Positions 43,046-51,847 of a stretch of 64,000 nucleotides of DNA are shown in pieces. A program made the translations under genes and the position numbers. The notes beneath the pieces are model-generated. The model made no database searches. It was not told where the DNA came from and saw only the letters and a list, made by a program, of their open reading frames with translations. Location of the stretch: assembly GCA_963750075.1 (NCBI GenBank), contig CAVVPG010000007.1, positions 1 to 64,000 of the forward strand, given 5' to 3'. This stretch comes from Bog-473 sp963750075 (GTDB lineage Bacteria > Actinomycetota > Acidimicrobiia > Acidimicrobiales > RAAP-2). Within the stretch, counting starts at the first letter, position 1; the number at the start of each line of letters is the position of its first letter.

Positions 43046-43902
43046 CCAGCGGTACCCGCCGCCGGCTCGACACCGAGCTCGTGCGACGGGGCCTCTTCCC
43101 TACCCGGCACGAGGCCCAGGCGGCGATCGCCGCGGGCAACGTCCTCGTCTCGGGCGCCCCCGCCGACAAGCCCGCCCGCCTCGTCGCGCCCGACGAGGCG
43201 CTCATCGTGCTCGGCCCCCCGTCCCCCTTCGTCGGCCGCGGGGGCCTCAAGCTCGATGCGGCGCTCTCCCGCTTCGCGGTGCCGGTCGCCGGCCGCCGCG
43301 CCCTCGACGCCGGTGCGTCCACTGGCGGCTTCACCGACTGCCTCCTCCAGCGCGGCGCCTCCCACGTCTACGCCCTCGACGTCGGCCACGGCCAGCTCCA
43401 CCCCGCGCTGCGGGCGGACCCCCGCGTCACCGTCCTCGAGCGCACGAACGCCCGCACGCTGACCCCCGAACAGCTACGCGGGGCCGACCCCGCCTACGAG
43501 CCGTGCCCGCTGATCGTGGCCGACGTCTCGTTCATCTCGCTGCGCAGCGTCGTGCCCGCGCTCGCCGGACCGGTGTCGGCCCCCGACGCCGACCTGGTCC
43601 TGCTGGTCAAGCCCCAGTTCGAAGCCGGTCGGGCCGCCGTGTCACGTGGCAAGGGCGTCGTGCGCGACCCGGCGGTCTGGCTGGGCGCGCTCGAGGGCGT
43701 GGTGTCCGCGCTCGGTGACGCCGGAACCGGCATCATGGGGGCGATGGCCTCACCTCTCACCGGCGCGGCCGGCAACGTCGAGTTCCTGCTGCACGCCCGC
43801 AAGGGCGTCGCAGGCCGCGAGGCGGGCGAGGCCGCCGCCCTGCTCTCCGCCGCCGTGGCGGAGGCGGTGGGCCACCTGATCCCGGCCGACCCGGCCGGCT
43901 GA
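43042..43902 (+). CDS. tlyA: TlyA-family rRNA 2'-O-methyltransferase
   Basis: A 286-residue TlyA protein: S4 RNA-binding domain (RRRLDTELVRRGLFPTRHEA) then an FtsJ-like methyltransferase with K-D-K elements (GRGGLKLDAALSRF, VADVSFISL, LLVKPQFEAGRAA) and the SAM loop ALDAGASTGGFTDCLLQRG. TlyA methylates 16S/23S rRNA cytidines and determines capreomycin sensitivity. There is no ATG, GTG or TTG before the S4 helix. CTG 43042 overlaps the upstream TGA as CTGA and gives the full domain; GTG 43081 would cut off half the S4 helix. The start is therefore uncertain. Confidence 0.85.
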   Translation: MTSGTRRRLDTELVRRGLFPTRHEAQAAIAAGNVLVSGAPADKPARLVAPDEALIVLGPPSPFVGRGGLKLDAALSRFAVPVAGRRALDAGASTGGFTDCLLQRGASHVYALDVGHGQLHPALRADPRVTVLERTNARTLTPEQLRGADPAYEPCPLIVADVSFISLRSVVPALAGPVSAPDADLVLLVKPQFEAGRAAVSRGKGVVRDPAVWLGALEGVVSALGDAGTGIMGAMASPLTGAAGNVEFLLHARKGVAGREAGEAAALLSAAVAEAVGHLIPADPAG

Positions 43903-43916
43903 GCCACGCTGGCCCG

Positions 43917-44786
43917 ATGGCGACGGTCACCTTCCTCGTCCATCCCGACCGCGCCGACGCCCTCGCGCTGGCCGCCGACACCGCCGACTGGCTGACGGCA
44001 CGGGGCGACACGGCGCGGATCCTGCGCTTCAGCGGCCTGGACCGCGTGACCGAGGCGGGCGTCGAGACTGCGCTCGGTGCCGTGGAGCTGTCCGGCACCA
44101 CGGTGGCCGTCAGCATGGGCGGGGACGGCACGTTCCTGCGTGTGGTGCGCCTGGCGGCGGCCGCAGACGTCCCCGTGCTCGGCGTCAACTTCGGCCGCCT
44201 GGGTTACCTGCCCGACCTCTCGCCCGAGCAGGTCCGCGAGGCCCTGACCAAGGTGCTGGCCGGCACGGCCGCCGTCGAGGAGCGCTGCGCGCTCGACGTG
44301 TGCATCTCGGACCGTTCGATCGGTGATGACGTCTCGTCCCTGCTCGCCCTGAACGAGGTCGTGATCGAGAAGATCGACTTCGGCCACACCGTGCGGCTCG
44401 CCACCACGGTCGACGGGGAGGAGGCGCTGACGTACTCGGCCGACGGGCTCATCGTCGCCACTCCGACGGGCTCCACGGCGTACAACCTGTCCGCCGGTGG
44501 GCCGATCCTGGCGCCGACCCTGCGCGCCATGGTGGTCACGCCCGTGGCTCCCCACTTCTCCCTCGACCGCAGCCTCGTCCTGACCGACCGCCAGGAGGTG
44601 AAGGTGGAGGTCCGCCCGGACCGGACCGGTGCGCTCGTCATCGACGGGCAGGACATCGGCCGGCTGAAGCCCGGTGCGACCGTCACCTGCACCGTGGCCG
44701 CGCGTCCCGTGCGGGTGGTCCGCAACGAGCCGCACACCTTCGGCACCATCCTGCGCTTCCGGCTCCTGGCCCACCGGGACCAGTGA
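43917..44786 (+). CDS. nadK: NAD kinase
   Basis: A 289-residue NAD kinase that makes NADP from NAD and ATP or polyphosphate. The GGDGT motif is in VAVSMGGDGTFLRVVRLAAA, the conserved NE motif in LALNEVVIEK, and the glycine loop in ADGLIVATPTGSTAYNLSAG. Length is typical. It sits 14 bases after tlyA and 7 before recN, the standard actinobacterial order. Confidence 0.93.
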   Translation: MATVTFLVHPDRADALALAADTADWLTARGDTARILRFSGLDRVTEAGVETALGAVELSGTTVAVSMGGDGTFLRVVRLAAAADVPVLGVNFGRLGYLPDLSPEQVREALTKVLAGTAAVEERCALDVCISDRSIGDDVSSLLALNEVVIEKIDFGHTVRLATTVDGEEALTYSADGLIVATPTGSTAYNLSAGGPILAPTLRAMVVTPVAPHFSLDRSLVLTDRQEVKVEVRPDRTGALVIDGQDIGRLKPGATVTCTVAARPVRVVRNEPHTFGTILRFRLLAHRDQ

Positions 44787-44793
44787 GGGTGCC

Positions 44794-46398
44794 GTGCTGA
44801 CCGACCTGCGCGTGCGCGACCTGGGCGTGATCGAGGACCTGAGCCTCGAGTTCGGCCCCGGCATGACGGCGCTCACCGGCGAGACCGGTGCCGGCAAGAC
44901 CCTGGTCGTCGAGGCGCTCCAGCTCGTGCTCGGCGGGCGGGCCGCCCCCGGCATGGTGCGCGCCGGGGCCGCCGAGGCGCTCGTCGAGGCGAGGTTCGTC
45001 CTGGGCGAGGGCGACGAGGCGCACGAGGTCGTGCTGGCACGCTCGGTGCCCGCCGACGGGCGGTCGAGGGCCTGGGTCGACGGGCGCATGGCGCCGCTGG
45101 CGGCGCTGGGGGAGACGGCGGCCGAGATGGTCGAGATCCACGGGCAGCACGAGCACCGCGCCCTGACGTCCGCCGCTGCCCAGCGCAACGTGCTCGACGC
45201 CTTCGCGGGCACCGACCTCAGCCGTGTCCGCGCCCTGCGGAGTCAGCTGCGGGCGCTCGAGGATGGGTTGGCCGGGCTGGGCGGCGACGACCAGCAGCGA
45301 GCGCGGGAGGCCGACGTCCTCCGCTACCAGGTGGCCGAGATCGCGGCAGCCCGTCTCGAGGACGCCGAGGAGGAGACGGCGCTGCGCCTCGAGGAGGACC
45401 GCCTGGCCGACGCGGGGTCCTACCGTGAGGCGGCCCTGGCCGCTGTGGAGCTCGTCGACCCCGCCGCGGGCGAGGATGGCGCGCTCGAGCTGCTGGGGCG
45501 GGCCGGCGGCGCCCTCTCGGGTCGGGAGGCCTTCGACGCCTACCGCGACCGGCTGGCCGCGGCGGCCGTCGACCTCTCCGACGTGGCGCGCTCCCTGCGC
45601 GACGAGCTCGAGGGATGGGAGGACGACCCGCGGCGGCTGGGCGACGTGCAGGAACGGCGACGGCTTCTGGGGGAGCTGCGGCGCAAGTACGGGCAGGACC
45701 TCGGCGCCGTGATGGCGTTCGAGCGCCACGCGGCGGCGCGGCTGGCGGCGCTCGAGGACGCCGAGGGCGAGGCGGCCCGGCTGCAGGCCGAGCACGGGCA
45801 GCGGCGCGCCGAACTGGGGGAGGCCGAGGCGGCCGTGCGCTCGGTCCGGGCCCGTGCCGCGGGGGAGTTCGGCCGCCTGGTCGGCGAGCGCCTCGCCGCG
45901 CTGGCCATGGCGGGCGCGCGGCTGGAGGTGCGGGTGGCGCCGGACGGGACCGGCGAGCCGGTCGAGCTGGAGCTGGGCGCGAACGTGGGTGAGCCGGTGC
46001 AGCCGCTCGCCCGGGCCGCGTCGGGCGGCGAGCTGGCCCGGGCCATGCTGGCCATCCGGCTGGTCGGCCTCGGCGGGCCGCAGACGATGGTCTTCGACGA
46101 GGTGGACGCCGGTGTGGGCGGCGCCGCGGCCCTCGCGCTCGCCGACGCCCTCCACGAGGTGGCGCAGGACCGCCAGGTGCTGGTGGTCACCCACCTGGCC
46201 CAGGTGGCCTCGCGCGCCGACGCGCAGGTCAGCGTCGTGAAGCGGGAGTCCCGGGGCCGCACCGTGACCACGGCGACCGCGGTGGTCGACGAGGACCGCG
46301 TCACCGAGCTGTCGCGCATGCTGTCGGGGCATCCGGGCAGCGAGGCCGCCCGTGCCCACGCCCGCGAGCTCCTCGGAACCGGCAGCCCCCGTTCCTGA
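44794..46398 (+). CDS. recN: DNA repair protein RecN
   Basis: A 534-residue SMC-like ATPase for double-strand break repair. Walker A is TALTGETGAGKTLVVEALQL near the N-terminus, the central part is a long coiled coil rich in Ala/Arg/Glu, and the C-terminus has the signature ARAASGGELARAMLAIRLVG and Walker B in TMVFDEVDAGVGGAAALALA. GTG 44794 gives the correct first strand (LTDLRVRDLGVIEDLSLEFG). No LexA box precedes it because it lies inside an operon. Confidence 0.93.
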   Translation: MLTDLRVRDLGVIEDLSLEFGPGMTALTGETGAGKTLVVEALQLVLGGRAAPGMVRAGAAEALVEARFVLGEGDEAHEVVLARSVPADGRSRAWVDGRMAPLAALGETAAEMVEIHGQHEHRALTSAAAQRNVLDAFAGTDLSRVRALRSQLRALEDGLAGLGGDDQQRAREADVLRYQVAEIAAARLEDAEEETALRLEEDRLADAGSYREAALAAVELVDPAAGEDGALELLGRAGGALSGREAFDAYRDRLAAAAVDLSDVARSLRDELEGWEDDPRRLGDVQERRRLLGELRRKYGQDLGAVMAFERHAAARLAALEDAEGEAARLQAEHGQRRAELGEAEAAVRSVRARAAGEFGRLVGERLAALAMAGARLEVRVAPDGTGEPVELELGANVGEPVQPLARAASGGELARAMLAIRLVGLGGPQTMVFDEVDAGVGGAAALALADALHEVAQDRQVLVVTHLAQVASRADAQVSVVKRESRGRTVTTATAVVDEDRVTELSRMLSGHPGSEAARAHARELLGTGSPRS

Positions 46399-46405
46399 GG
46401 GGGCT
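46384..46405 (+). terminator. Weak hairpin at recN end
   Basis: AGCCCCC (46384-46390) pairs with GGGGGCT (46399-46405) over the recN stop codon. No T-run. Confidence 0.3.
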
Positions 46406-46492
46406 CGGGTCCGCCACGCCGGCACAGCGCTTCGATTATCGTGGCCGGGTGCACCGATCACGCGACGTGATGCTCGGCGTGCCGAAGGCGGC

Positions 46493-48133
46493 GTGAGCAA
46501 GTTCATCTTCGTCACCGGCGGCGTCTCGAGCTCGCTCGGGAAGGGTCTGACCGCCTCCTCGCTCGGCCGCCTCCTCAAGTGCCGTGGCCTGCGGGTCACG
46601 ATGTGCAAGCTCGACCCCTACATCAACGTCGACCCCGGGACGATGAACCCGGGCGAGCACGGCGAGGTGTTCGTGACCGAGGACGGGGGCGAGACGGACC
46701 TCGACCTCGGTCACTACGAACGTTTCATCGACGAGAACCTCTCCAAGCGGTCCAACACCACCACCGGCGGCATCTATCGCTCCGTGATCGAGAAGGAGCG
46801 CCGTGGGGACTTCCTGGGCCGCACGGTGCAGGTCATCCCGCACGTGACCGACGAGATCAAGGACCGCATCCGGCGCCTGGCCGACGAGGACGTCGACATC
46901 GTCATCGTCGAGATCGGGGGCACCGTCGGCGACATCGAGATCGTGCCCTTCATCGAGGCCATCCGGCAGTTCCGGCGCGACATCGGCCGGGACAACGTGT
47001 GCTACGTCCACCTGACGCTGGTGCCGTACCTCGTCTCGGGCGAGCAGAAGACGAAGCCGACGCAGCACTCGGTCACCGAGCTGCGCAGCCGCGGTATCCA
47101 GCCGGACGTCATCGTGTGCCGCAGCGACAAGCCGATCTCCGAGGGCCTCAAGCGCAAGATCTCGCTGCAGTGCGACGTCCCCATCGACGCCGTCATCTCC
47201 GCAGTGGACGCACCGAGCATCTACGAGATCCCGCTCGTGCTCCACGAGCAGGGCCTCGACACCTACGTGTGCCGGACGCTCGGCATCGACGAAGCGACCT
47301 ATCGGGTCGACATCTCCGAGTGGGAGGCGCTCGTGGGGCGGGTCGAGTCGCTCACGCGACGGGTCAAGGTGGGGATCGTCGGCAAGTACGTCAACATGCC
47401 CGACGCCTACATGTCCGTCGTCGAGGCGCTTCGCCACGCCGGCTTCCATCACGGCGCGGAGGTCGAGCTCGACTGGATCGACGCGGAGCTGGTGCCGGGG
47501 CTGCTCGGCACCGACCGGCTGCGCGGGCTCGATGCCATCGTGATCCCCGGCGGCTTCGGGGAGCGGGGGATCGAGGGGATGATCGCCGCCGCCGGCCACA
47601 GCCGCGAGCACGGCATCCCCTGCCTGGGCCTGTGCCTCGGCCTGCACGTCATGGTCATCTCGGTGGCCCGCGACCGTGCCGGTCTGGAGCGGGCCAACTC
47701 GCGGGAGTTCGACAGCCTGTCGCCGCACATGGTCATCGACCTCATGCCCGACCAGACGGAGATCACCGACAAAGGCGGGACCATGCGTCTGGGCTCGTAC
47801 CAGGCGGTGCTGCTGGCCGAGTCCAAGGTCGCCCGGGCCTACGGCACGCTCGGCGTCACCGAGCGGCACCGGCACCGCTTCGAGTTCAACAACAAGTACA
47901 AGGCGCGGCTCGAGGCCGTGGGGCTGGTGTGCTCGGGGATCTCGCCGGACGGCCGGCTCGTCGAGTTCGTGGAGCTCGAGGACCACCCCTACTGGGTCGC
48001 GACCCAGGCCCACCCCGAATTCAAGAGCCGGCCTGACCGGCCGCACCCGCTGTTCCGCGAGCTCGTGGCCGCCGCGCTCGAGCGGGCGGATGGACGCGAG
48101 CCGCACCTGCTCGATCTCGACGCCGTCACCTAG
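46493..48133 (+). CDS. pyrG: CTP synthase
   Basis: A 546-residue CTP synthase converting UTP, ATP and glutamine to CTP. The synthetase domain starts KFIFVTGGVSSSLGKGLTAS, followed by KLDPYINVDPGTMNPGEHGE. The glutaminase domain has the nucleophile Cys381 in CLGLCLGLHVMV and the triad His/Glu in THPE-type AQAHPEFKSRP. GTG 46493 gives the invariant start. The next gene begins 4 bases after the stop. Confidence 0.95.
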   Translation: MSKFIFVTGGVSSSLGKGLTASSLGRLLKCRGLRVTMCKLDPYINVDPGTMNPGEHGEVFVTEDGGETDLDLGHYERFIDENLSKRSNTTTGGIYRSVIEKERRGDFLGRTVQVIPHVTDEIKDRIRRLADEDVDIVIVEIGGTVGDIEIVPFIEAIRQFRRDIGRDNVCYVHLTLVPYLVSGEQKTKPTQHSVTELRSRGIQPDVIVCRSDKPISEGLKRKISLQCDVPIDAVISAVDAPSIYEIPLVLHEQGLDTYVCRTLGIDEATYRVDISEWEALVGRVESLTRRVKVGIVGKYVNMPDAYMSVVEALRHAGFHHGAEVELDWIDAELVPGLLGTDRLRGLDAIVIPGGFGERGIEGMIAAAGHSREHGIPCLGLCLGLHVMVISVARDRAGLERANSREFDSLSPHMVIDLMPDQTEITDKGGTMRLGSYQAVLLAESKVARAYGTLGVTERHRHRFEFNNKYKARLEAVGLVCSGISPDGRLVEFVELEDHPYWVATQAHPEFKSRPDRPHPLFRELVAAALERADGREPHLLDLDAVT

Positions 48134-48137
48134 GCGC

Positions 48138-48695
48138 GTGCCGGGTTTCCGCCGCGTCTCGGAGGAGGAGCTCCTCCGGGCCTGGCTGTTCCGCGTGGAC
48201 CGGCTCCACCTCCTGGACCCCGAAGGAAACCCCTTCGAACGCGTCGTGATCCGTCACCCCGGTGCGGTCACGGTGGTGCCGGTGCACGAGGACGGGACGG
48301 CGACGCTGGTGCGCCAGTACCGGGCGGCGGTCGACGCGATGGTGCTCGAGATCCCGGCCGGGACCCGCGACAAGGACGACGAGTCGCTCGAGGCGACGGC
48401 ACGGCGCGAGCTGGCCGAGGAGGCCGGTCTCGAGGCGGCGCTCTGGGAGCGGCTCATCGGCACCTGGAACACGCCGGGCGTGAGCGACCAGCTCACCACG
48501 ATCTATCTCGCCACGGGCCTCACGCCGGTCCCGAGCAGGCCCGATGGGATCGAAGAGGGCTACATGACGGTCGAGACCATCCGGCTGGCGGACCTCGAGG
48601 AGCGGGTGGCGGACGGGTCCCTGCGGGACGAGACGACGGTCCTCGGGCTCTTCATGGCCCGTCAGCGCCTGGCCGAGACGGGACGACTGGCGTGA
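48138..48695 (+). CDS. NUDIX hydrolase (ADP-ribose pyrophosphatase-like)
   Basis: A 185-residue Nudix enzyme. The Nudix box G-x5-E-x7-REUxEExGU is seen in AGTRDKDDESLEATARRELA then EEAGLEA. The surrounding frame (VVPVHEDGTATLVRQYRAAV, GVSDQLTTIYLATGL) matches ADP-ribose pyrophosphatases. Starts GTG 48138 after pyrG and overlaps xerD by four bases. This pyrG-nudix-xerD order recurs in actinobacteria. Confidence 0.88.
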   Translation: MPGFRRVSEEELLRAWLFRVDRLHLLDPEGNPFERVVIRHPGAVTVVPVHEDGTATLVRQYRAAVDAMVLEIPAGTRDKDDESLEATARRELAEEAGLEAALWERLIGTWNTPGVSDQLTTIYLATGLTPVPSRPDGIEEGYMTVETIRLADLEERVADGSLRDETTVLGLFMARQRLAETGRLA

Positions 48696-49651
48696 GCGCG
48701 GCCTTGCCCCGGGCCGCCGAGGAGTTCCTGAGCTGGCTGGAGGTGGAGCGGGGCCGGTCGCCACGGACGCTGTCGGCCTACCGGCGGGACCTGGCGGCGT
48801 ACCAGGCGGGCCTGGAGGAGCGCGGCGGGACGGCGATCGATGCCGCATCGTCAGCCGACGTGGCGGCGCACCTGTCCGCGTTGCGCCGGACGCACGGCGC
48901 CGCATCCGTCGCCCGCGCCCTCTCGAGCATCCGCGGCTTCCACCGCTTCCTGGTGGAGGAGGGGTGGCGGGGCGACGATCCGACCCTGGACCTGCCGTCC
49001 GTGTCGGTCGCCGACCTGCTGCCCAAGGCCCTGAGCGAGGAGGAGACCGAGCGGCTCCTCGGTTCCGTCGTCGGCACCGGACCGGTCGTCCTGCGCGACC
49101 GCGCGCTCCTCGAGGTGCTCTACGGCACGGGGGCCAGGGTGAGCGAGGTGGTCGGCTTGAATCTCGGGGACGTGGCGGGTGCACTCGAAGCGCCCGACCT
49201 GCCGCTGGTCCGCGTGGTGGGGAAGGGGGACAAGGAGCGCGCCGTCCCTCTCGGTCGTCTGGCCCGGGCCGCGCTGGACGACTGGCTCTCGGGTCAGGGC
49301 CGGCCGCTCCTCGCGCCGGCCCGGTGGCGCCGCCGCGGCGATGCCGAGGCCGTCTTCCTCAACGTCCGTGGAGGCCGGCTCTCCCGGGTGGGCGTGTTCG
49401 GGGTCGTCAAGAAGTACGCCGCCCGTGTCGGGCTGGAGGAGAAGGTCAGCCCGCACGTCCTGCGGCACTCGTGCGCCACTCACATGCTGGGCCGGGGGGC
49501 GGACGTGCGGGTCGTCCAGGAGCTCCTCGGGCACGCCTCCGTCGCCACGACGCAGCGCTACACGAAGGTCTCCCCCGAGCACCTCCGCCGGGCCTACGAG
49601 GGAGCCCACCCGCGGGCGGGAACAAAGGGGGGGAGGGACCGCGTAGCATGA
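48692..49651 (+). CDS. xerD: Tyrosine recombinase XerD
   Basis: A 319-residue chromosome-dimer-resolution recombinase acting at dif with XerC. The N-terminal SAM-like domain reads FLSWLEVERGRSPRTLSAYR. Catalytic residues: Arg in YGTGARVSEVVGLNL, Lys in VVGKGDKERAVPL, HxxR in PHVLRHSCATHML, His in LLGHASVATTQ and Tyr in RYTKVSPEH. All six are intact. GTG 48692 overlaps the upstream TGA. Position in the pyrG-nudix-xerD run supports XerD over a phage integrase. Confidence 0.9.
   Translation: MSAALPRAAEEFLSWLEVERGRSPRTLSAYRRDLAAYQAGLEERGGTAIDAASSADVAAHLSALRRTHGAASVARALSSIRGFHRFLVEEGWRGDDPTLDLPSVSVADLLPKALSEEETERLLGSVVGTGPVVLRDRALLEVLYGTGARVSEVVGLNLGDVAGALEAPDLPLVRVVGKGDKERAVPLGRLARAALDDWLSGQGRPLLAPARWRRRGDAEAVFLNVRGGRLSRVGVFGVVKKYAARVGLEEKVSPHVLRHSCATHMLGRGADVRVVQELLGHASVATTQRYTKVSPEHLRRAYEGAHPRAGTKGGRDRVA
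49644..49649 (+). promoter_or_regulatory. -10 box TAGCAT
   Basis: TAGCAT ends 6 bases before ATG 49656; it overlaps the 3' end of xerD. Confidence 0.4.
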
Positions 49652-49655
49652 GCCC

Positions 49656-50012
49656 ATGCCGAACGAGGCCCCCACGGCGGAGACCGCCGACATCGATTTT
49701 GCCGCCCTGCTGCGTGACGAGCAGGCCGGGCTCCAGGCCCAACTGAAGGAGCTCGGCTTCGCGGACCAGGGGAGTGGCCTCAACTACGACTCCAACTTCG
49801 CCGACTCCAGCCAGGTGACGGCGGAGCGGGGCGAGGCCGAGCGGTTGGCATCCGAGCTCCGCGAGGCCCTCGACGAGGTGGATGCCGCGATCCAGCGCCT
49901 GCGGGACGGGACCTACGGGATCTGCGAGGTGTGCGGGAAGCCGATCGGCGCGGCCCGGCTCGAAGCCATGCCCGCGGCCCGCCTCTGCATCGTCGACGCC
50001 GCCAAGCACTAA
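49656..50012 (+). CDS. DksA/TraR-like zinc-finger protein with an altered fourth zinc ligand
   Basis: A 118-residue DksA/TraR-family protein that would bind the RNA polymerase secondary channel. Coiled-coil part: RDEQAGLQAQLKELG ... AERLASELREALDEVDAAIQ. Zinc finger: GTYGICEVCGKPIGAARLEA then LCIVDAAKH. The family normally has CxxC-x17-CxxC; here the last Cys is replaced (CIVD) and the protein ends in His. Either Asp/His supplies the fourth ligand or zinc binding is weak. ATG 49656 is leaderless. Confidence 0.82.
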   Translation: MPNEAPTAETADIDFAALLRDEQAGLQAQLKELGFADQGSGLNYDSNFADSSQVTAERGEAERLASELREALDEVDAAIQRLRDGTYGICEVCGKPIGAARLEAMPAARLCIVDAAKH

Positions 50013-50048
50013 GTGCGCTCGCCCGGGGCCTCCTCCGGGAGGCGGCCG

Positions 50049-50774
50049 ATGGATCAGCGGACCAAGCGCGTCCTGTGGACCCTCGCCGGCGCGATCCTGC
50101 TGGTGGCGCTCGTCGCCCACCACAACATCACGAAGACGGAGATCATCGTCTTCTGCGTCATCGTGCCGTCGATCATCCTCCACGAGGTGTCACACGGGTG
50201 GGTGGCCAACGCCTTCGGTGACGACACGGCGAAGCGCGCCGGTCGGCTCACGTTGAACCCAGCAGTGCATGTCGATCCGGTGGGGACGCTCATCGTCCCG
50301 GCCCTCCTCTCCCTTGCGGGCGCGGGCGTCTTCGGTTGGGCCAAGCCGGTCCCGGTCAACGTCGGACGGCTGCGCAGCCCGCGCAACCAGGGTGTCCTGG
50401 TGTCGTTGGCCGGGCCCGCTGTCAACGCCCTCCTGGCTGCCATCTCCGCCGTCGTGTTCATCAAGGTCATACGTCCGGGGCTGCCGGCCACCGGAGTTCT
50501 CTCGACCGGCGCTCTGATCGTCTTCTACGCCGGTCTGGTCAACGTGTGGCTCTGCATCTTCAACCTGATCCCCATCCCGCCCCTCGACGGCTCGGTGCTC
50601 TTCGAGCGACTGCTGCCGGCGCGCTGGTGGCCCACCTATCTCCGCTACCGGCAGTACACCATGCCGATCCTGATGGGGCTCGTGCTGCTGAACTTCTTCT
50701 TGTACCCCCACGGTCCCATCACGTGGCTGTTCGACCGCCTGTTCAACTGGTGGGTCCACGTGCTGGGCATTTAG
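50049..50774 (+). CDS. Site-2 protease-like M50 membrane peptidase
   Basis: A 241-residue M50-family intramembrane metalloprotease of the compact type. Zinc motif HEVSH (His45, Glu46, His49) in SIILHEVSHGWVANAFGDDT, and the third-ligand motif NLIPIPPLDGSVLF. About six membrane segments. Substrates are unknown; family members cleave anti-sigma factors or other membrane proteins. ATG 50049 with GGGAGG is preferred over GTG 50013. Its stop shares TTAG with the stop of convergent trpS. Confidence 0.85.
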   Translation: MDQRTKRVLWTLAGAILLVALVAHHNITKTEIIVFCVIVPSIILHEVSHGWVANAFGDDTAKRAGRLTLNPAVHVDPVGTLIVPALLSLAGAGVFGWAKPVPVNVGRLRSPRNQGVLVSLAGPAVNALLAAISAVVFIKVIRPGLPATGVLSTGALIVFYAGLVNVWLCIFNLIPIPPLDGSVLFERLLPARWWPTYLRYRQYTMPILMGLVLLNFFLYPHGPITWLFDRLFNWWVHVLGI

Positions 50775-51760
50775 TCTGGGGTCGCGGGCAACAGCCCCAT
50801 GGCGTCAGCCGCCCCGGCATAGGTCGCCGCCGCCACCTCGTGTGCCCGCGCCGCGCCGCGGGCCAGCACCGCGGTGACGTAGGGCAGGTCGGCCTCGAGG
50901 GCTGCTCGCCGCTCGCGCACGGGCCTCAGCAGCTCGCAGAGGGCCTCGGCGACGTCGTTCTTGAGGTCCCCGTAGCGCTCGTAGCCGGCGGCCACCTCGG
51001 TCGGCGACCGCCCGGTGGCGGCGGCCAGCACGTCGAGCAGGTTGGCCAGGCCGGGCTTGGCGGCGCGGTCGTAGCGCATCTCGCCGTCGGTGTCGGTGAC
51101 CGCCTTGCGCACCTTGCGGGTGATCTCCTGGTCCGTGTCGAGCAGGCCGATGGTGCCGAGGGGCGAGTCCACGGACTTGGACATCTTGCGCTCGGGGTGC
51201 TGGAGGTCCATGACCCGGGCGCCCGTCCCCGCGATGGCGGCCTCGGGGATCGTGAAGGTCTCCCCGTAGCGGTTGTTGAACCGGACCGCGACCTCGCGCG
51301 CCAGCTCCAGGTGCTGGCGCTGGTCGTCGCCGACCGGCACGGCGTCGGCGTCGTAGAGGAGGATGTCGGCGGCCATCAGCACGGGGTAGGTGAAGAGCCC
51401 GACGCGGACGGCCTCCTGGCCCGTGCTCTTGTCCTTGAATTGGGTCATGCGTCGCAGCTCGCCCATGGTCGTCGTGCACTCGAGCAGCCAGGTCAGCCGG
51501 CCGTGCTCCGGGACGTGACTCTGAATGAAGAGGGTGCAGCGGTCGGGGTCGAGCCCGACCGCGAGCAGGTTGAGGGCGGCGTCGAGGGTGTTGGCTCGCA
51601 GGGCCGCCGGCTCTATCTCCGTGGTGAGCGCATGGAGGTCCACGACGCAGTAGAAGGCGTCGTTGCCGTCCTGGAACGACACCCAGTGGCGCAGGGCCCC
51701 GAGGTAGTTCCCCAAGGTGAAGTTGCCGGAGGGCGCGATGCCGGAGAGGACCCTGTTCAT
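50771..51760 (-). CDS. trpS: Tryptophanyl-tRNA synthetase
   Basis: A 329-residue class I synthetase charging tRNA-Trp. The HIGH-type motif is APSGNFTLGNYLGALRHWVS, and KMSKS is exact in HPERKMSKSVDSPLG. YDADAVPVGDDQRQHLELAR binds Trp/AMP. Length is normal. TACCAT -10 box lies 8 bases upstream of ATG 51760. Convergent with the M50 gene, sharing 4 bases. Confidence 0.94.
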   Translation of the reverse strand: MNRVLSGIAPSGNFTLGNYLGALRHWVSFQDGNDAFYCVVDLHALTTEIEPAALRANTLDAALNLLAVGLDPDRCTLFIQSHVPEHGRLTWLLECTTTMGELRRMTQFKDKSTGQEAVRVGLFTYPVLMAADILLYDADAVPVGDDQRQHLELAREVAVRFNNRYGETFTIPEAAIAGTGARVMDLQHPERKMSKSVDSPLGTIGLLDTDQEITRKVRKAVTDTDGEMRYDRAAKPGLANLLDVLAAATGRSPTEVAAGYERYGDLKNDVAEALCELLRPVRERRAALEADLPYVTAVLARGAARAHEVAAATYAGAADAMGLLPATPD

Positions 51761-51768
51761 GGGGCGCC

Positions 51769-51774
51769 ATGGTA
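51769..51774 (-). promoter_or_regulatory. -10 box TACCAT of trpS
   Basis: On the minus strand TACCAT ends 8 bases before the trpS ATG. Confidence 0.35.
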
Positions 51775-51835
51775 GGGCGCACGGGCCCGTAGGCCGCCCC
51801 GACGCCGGGTGCGCGAGCGGGGCCGCCCGGTTCGA

Positions 51836-51841
51836 TAACGT
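51836..51841 (+). promoter_or_regulatory. -10 box TAACGT of scpA
   Basis: TAACGT ends 6 bases before GTG 51848; the divergent trpS start is 87 bases away. Confidence 0.4.
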
Positions 51842-51847
51842 CAACAG

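Noticed and set aside
43494..45212. 572-codon minus-strand frame over tlyA, nadK and recN
   Set aside because: Low-complexity Ser/Ala/Pro composition and complete overlap with three certain genes.
46436..48106. 556-codon open frame antisense to pyrG
   Set aside because: High-GC shadow frame; pyrG on the plus strand is unambiguous.
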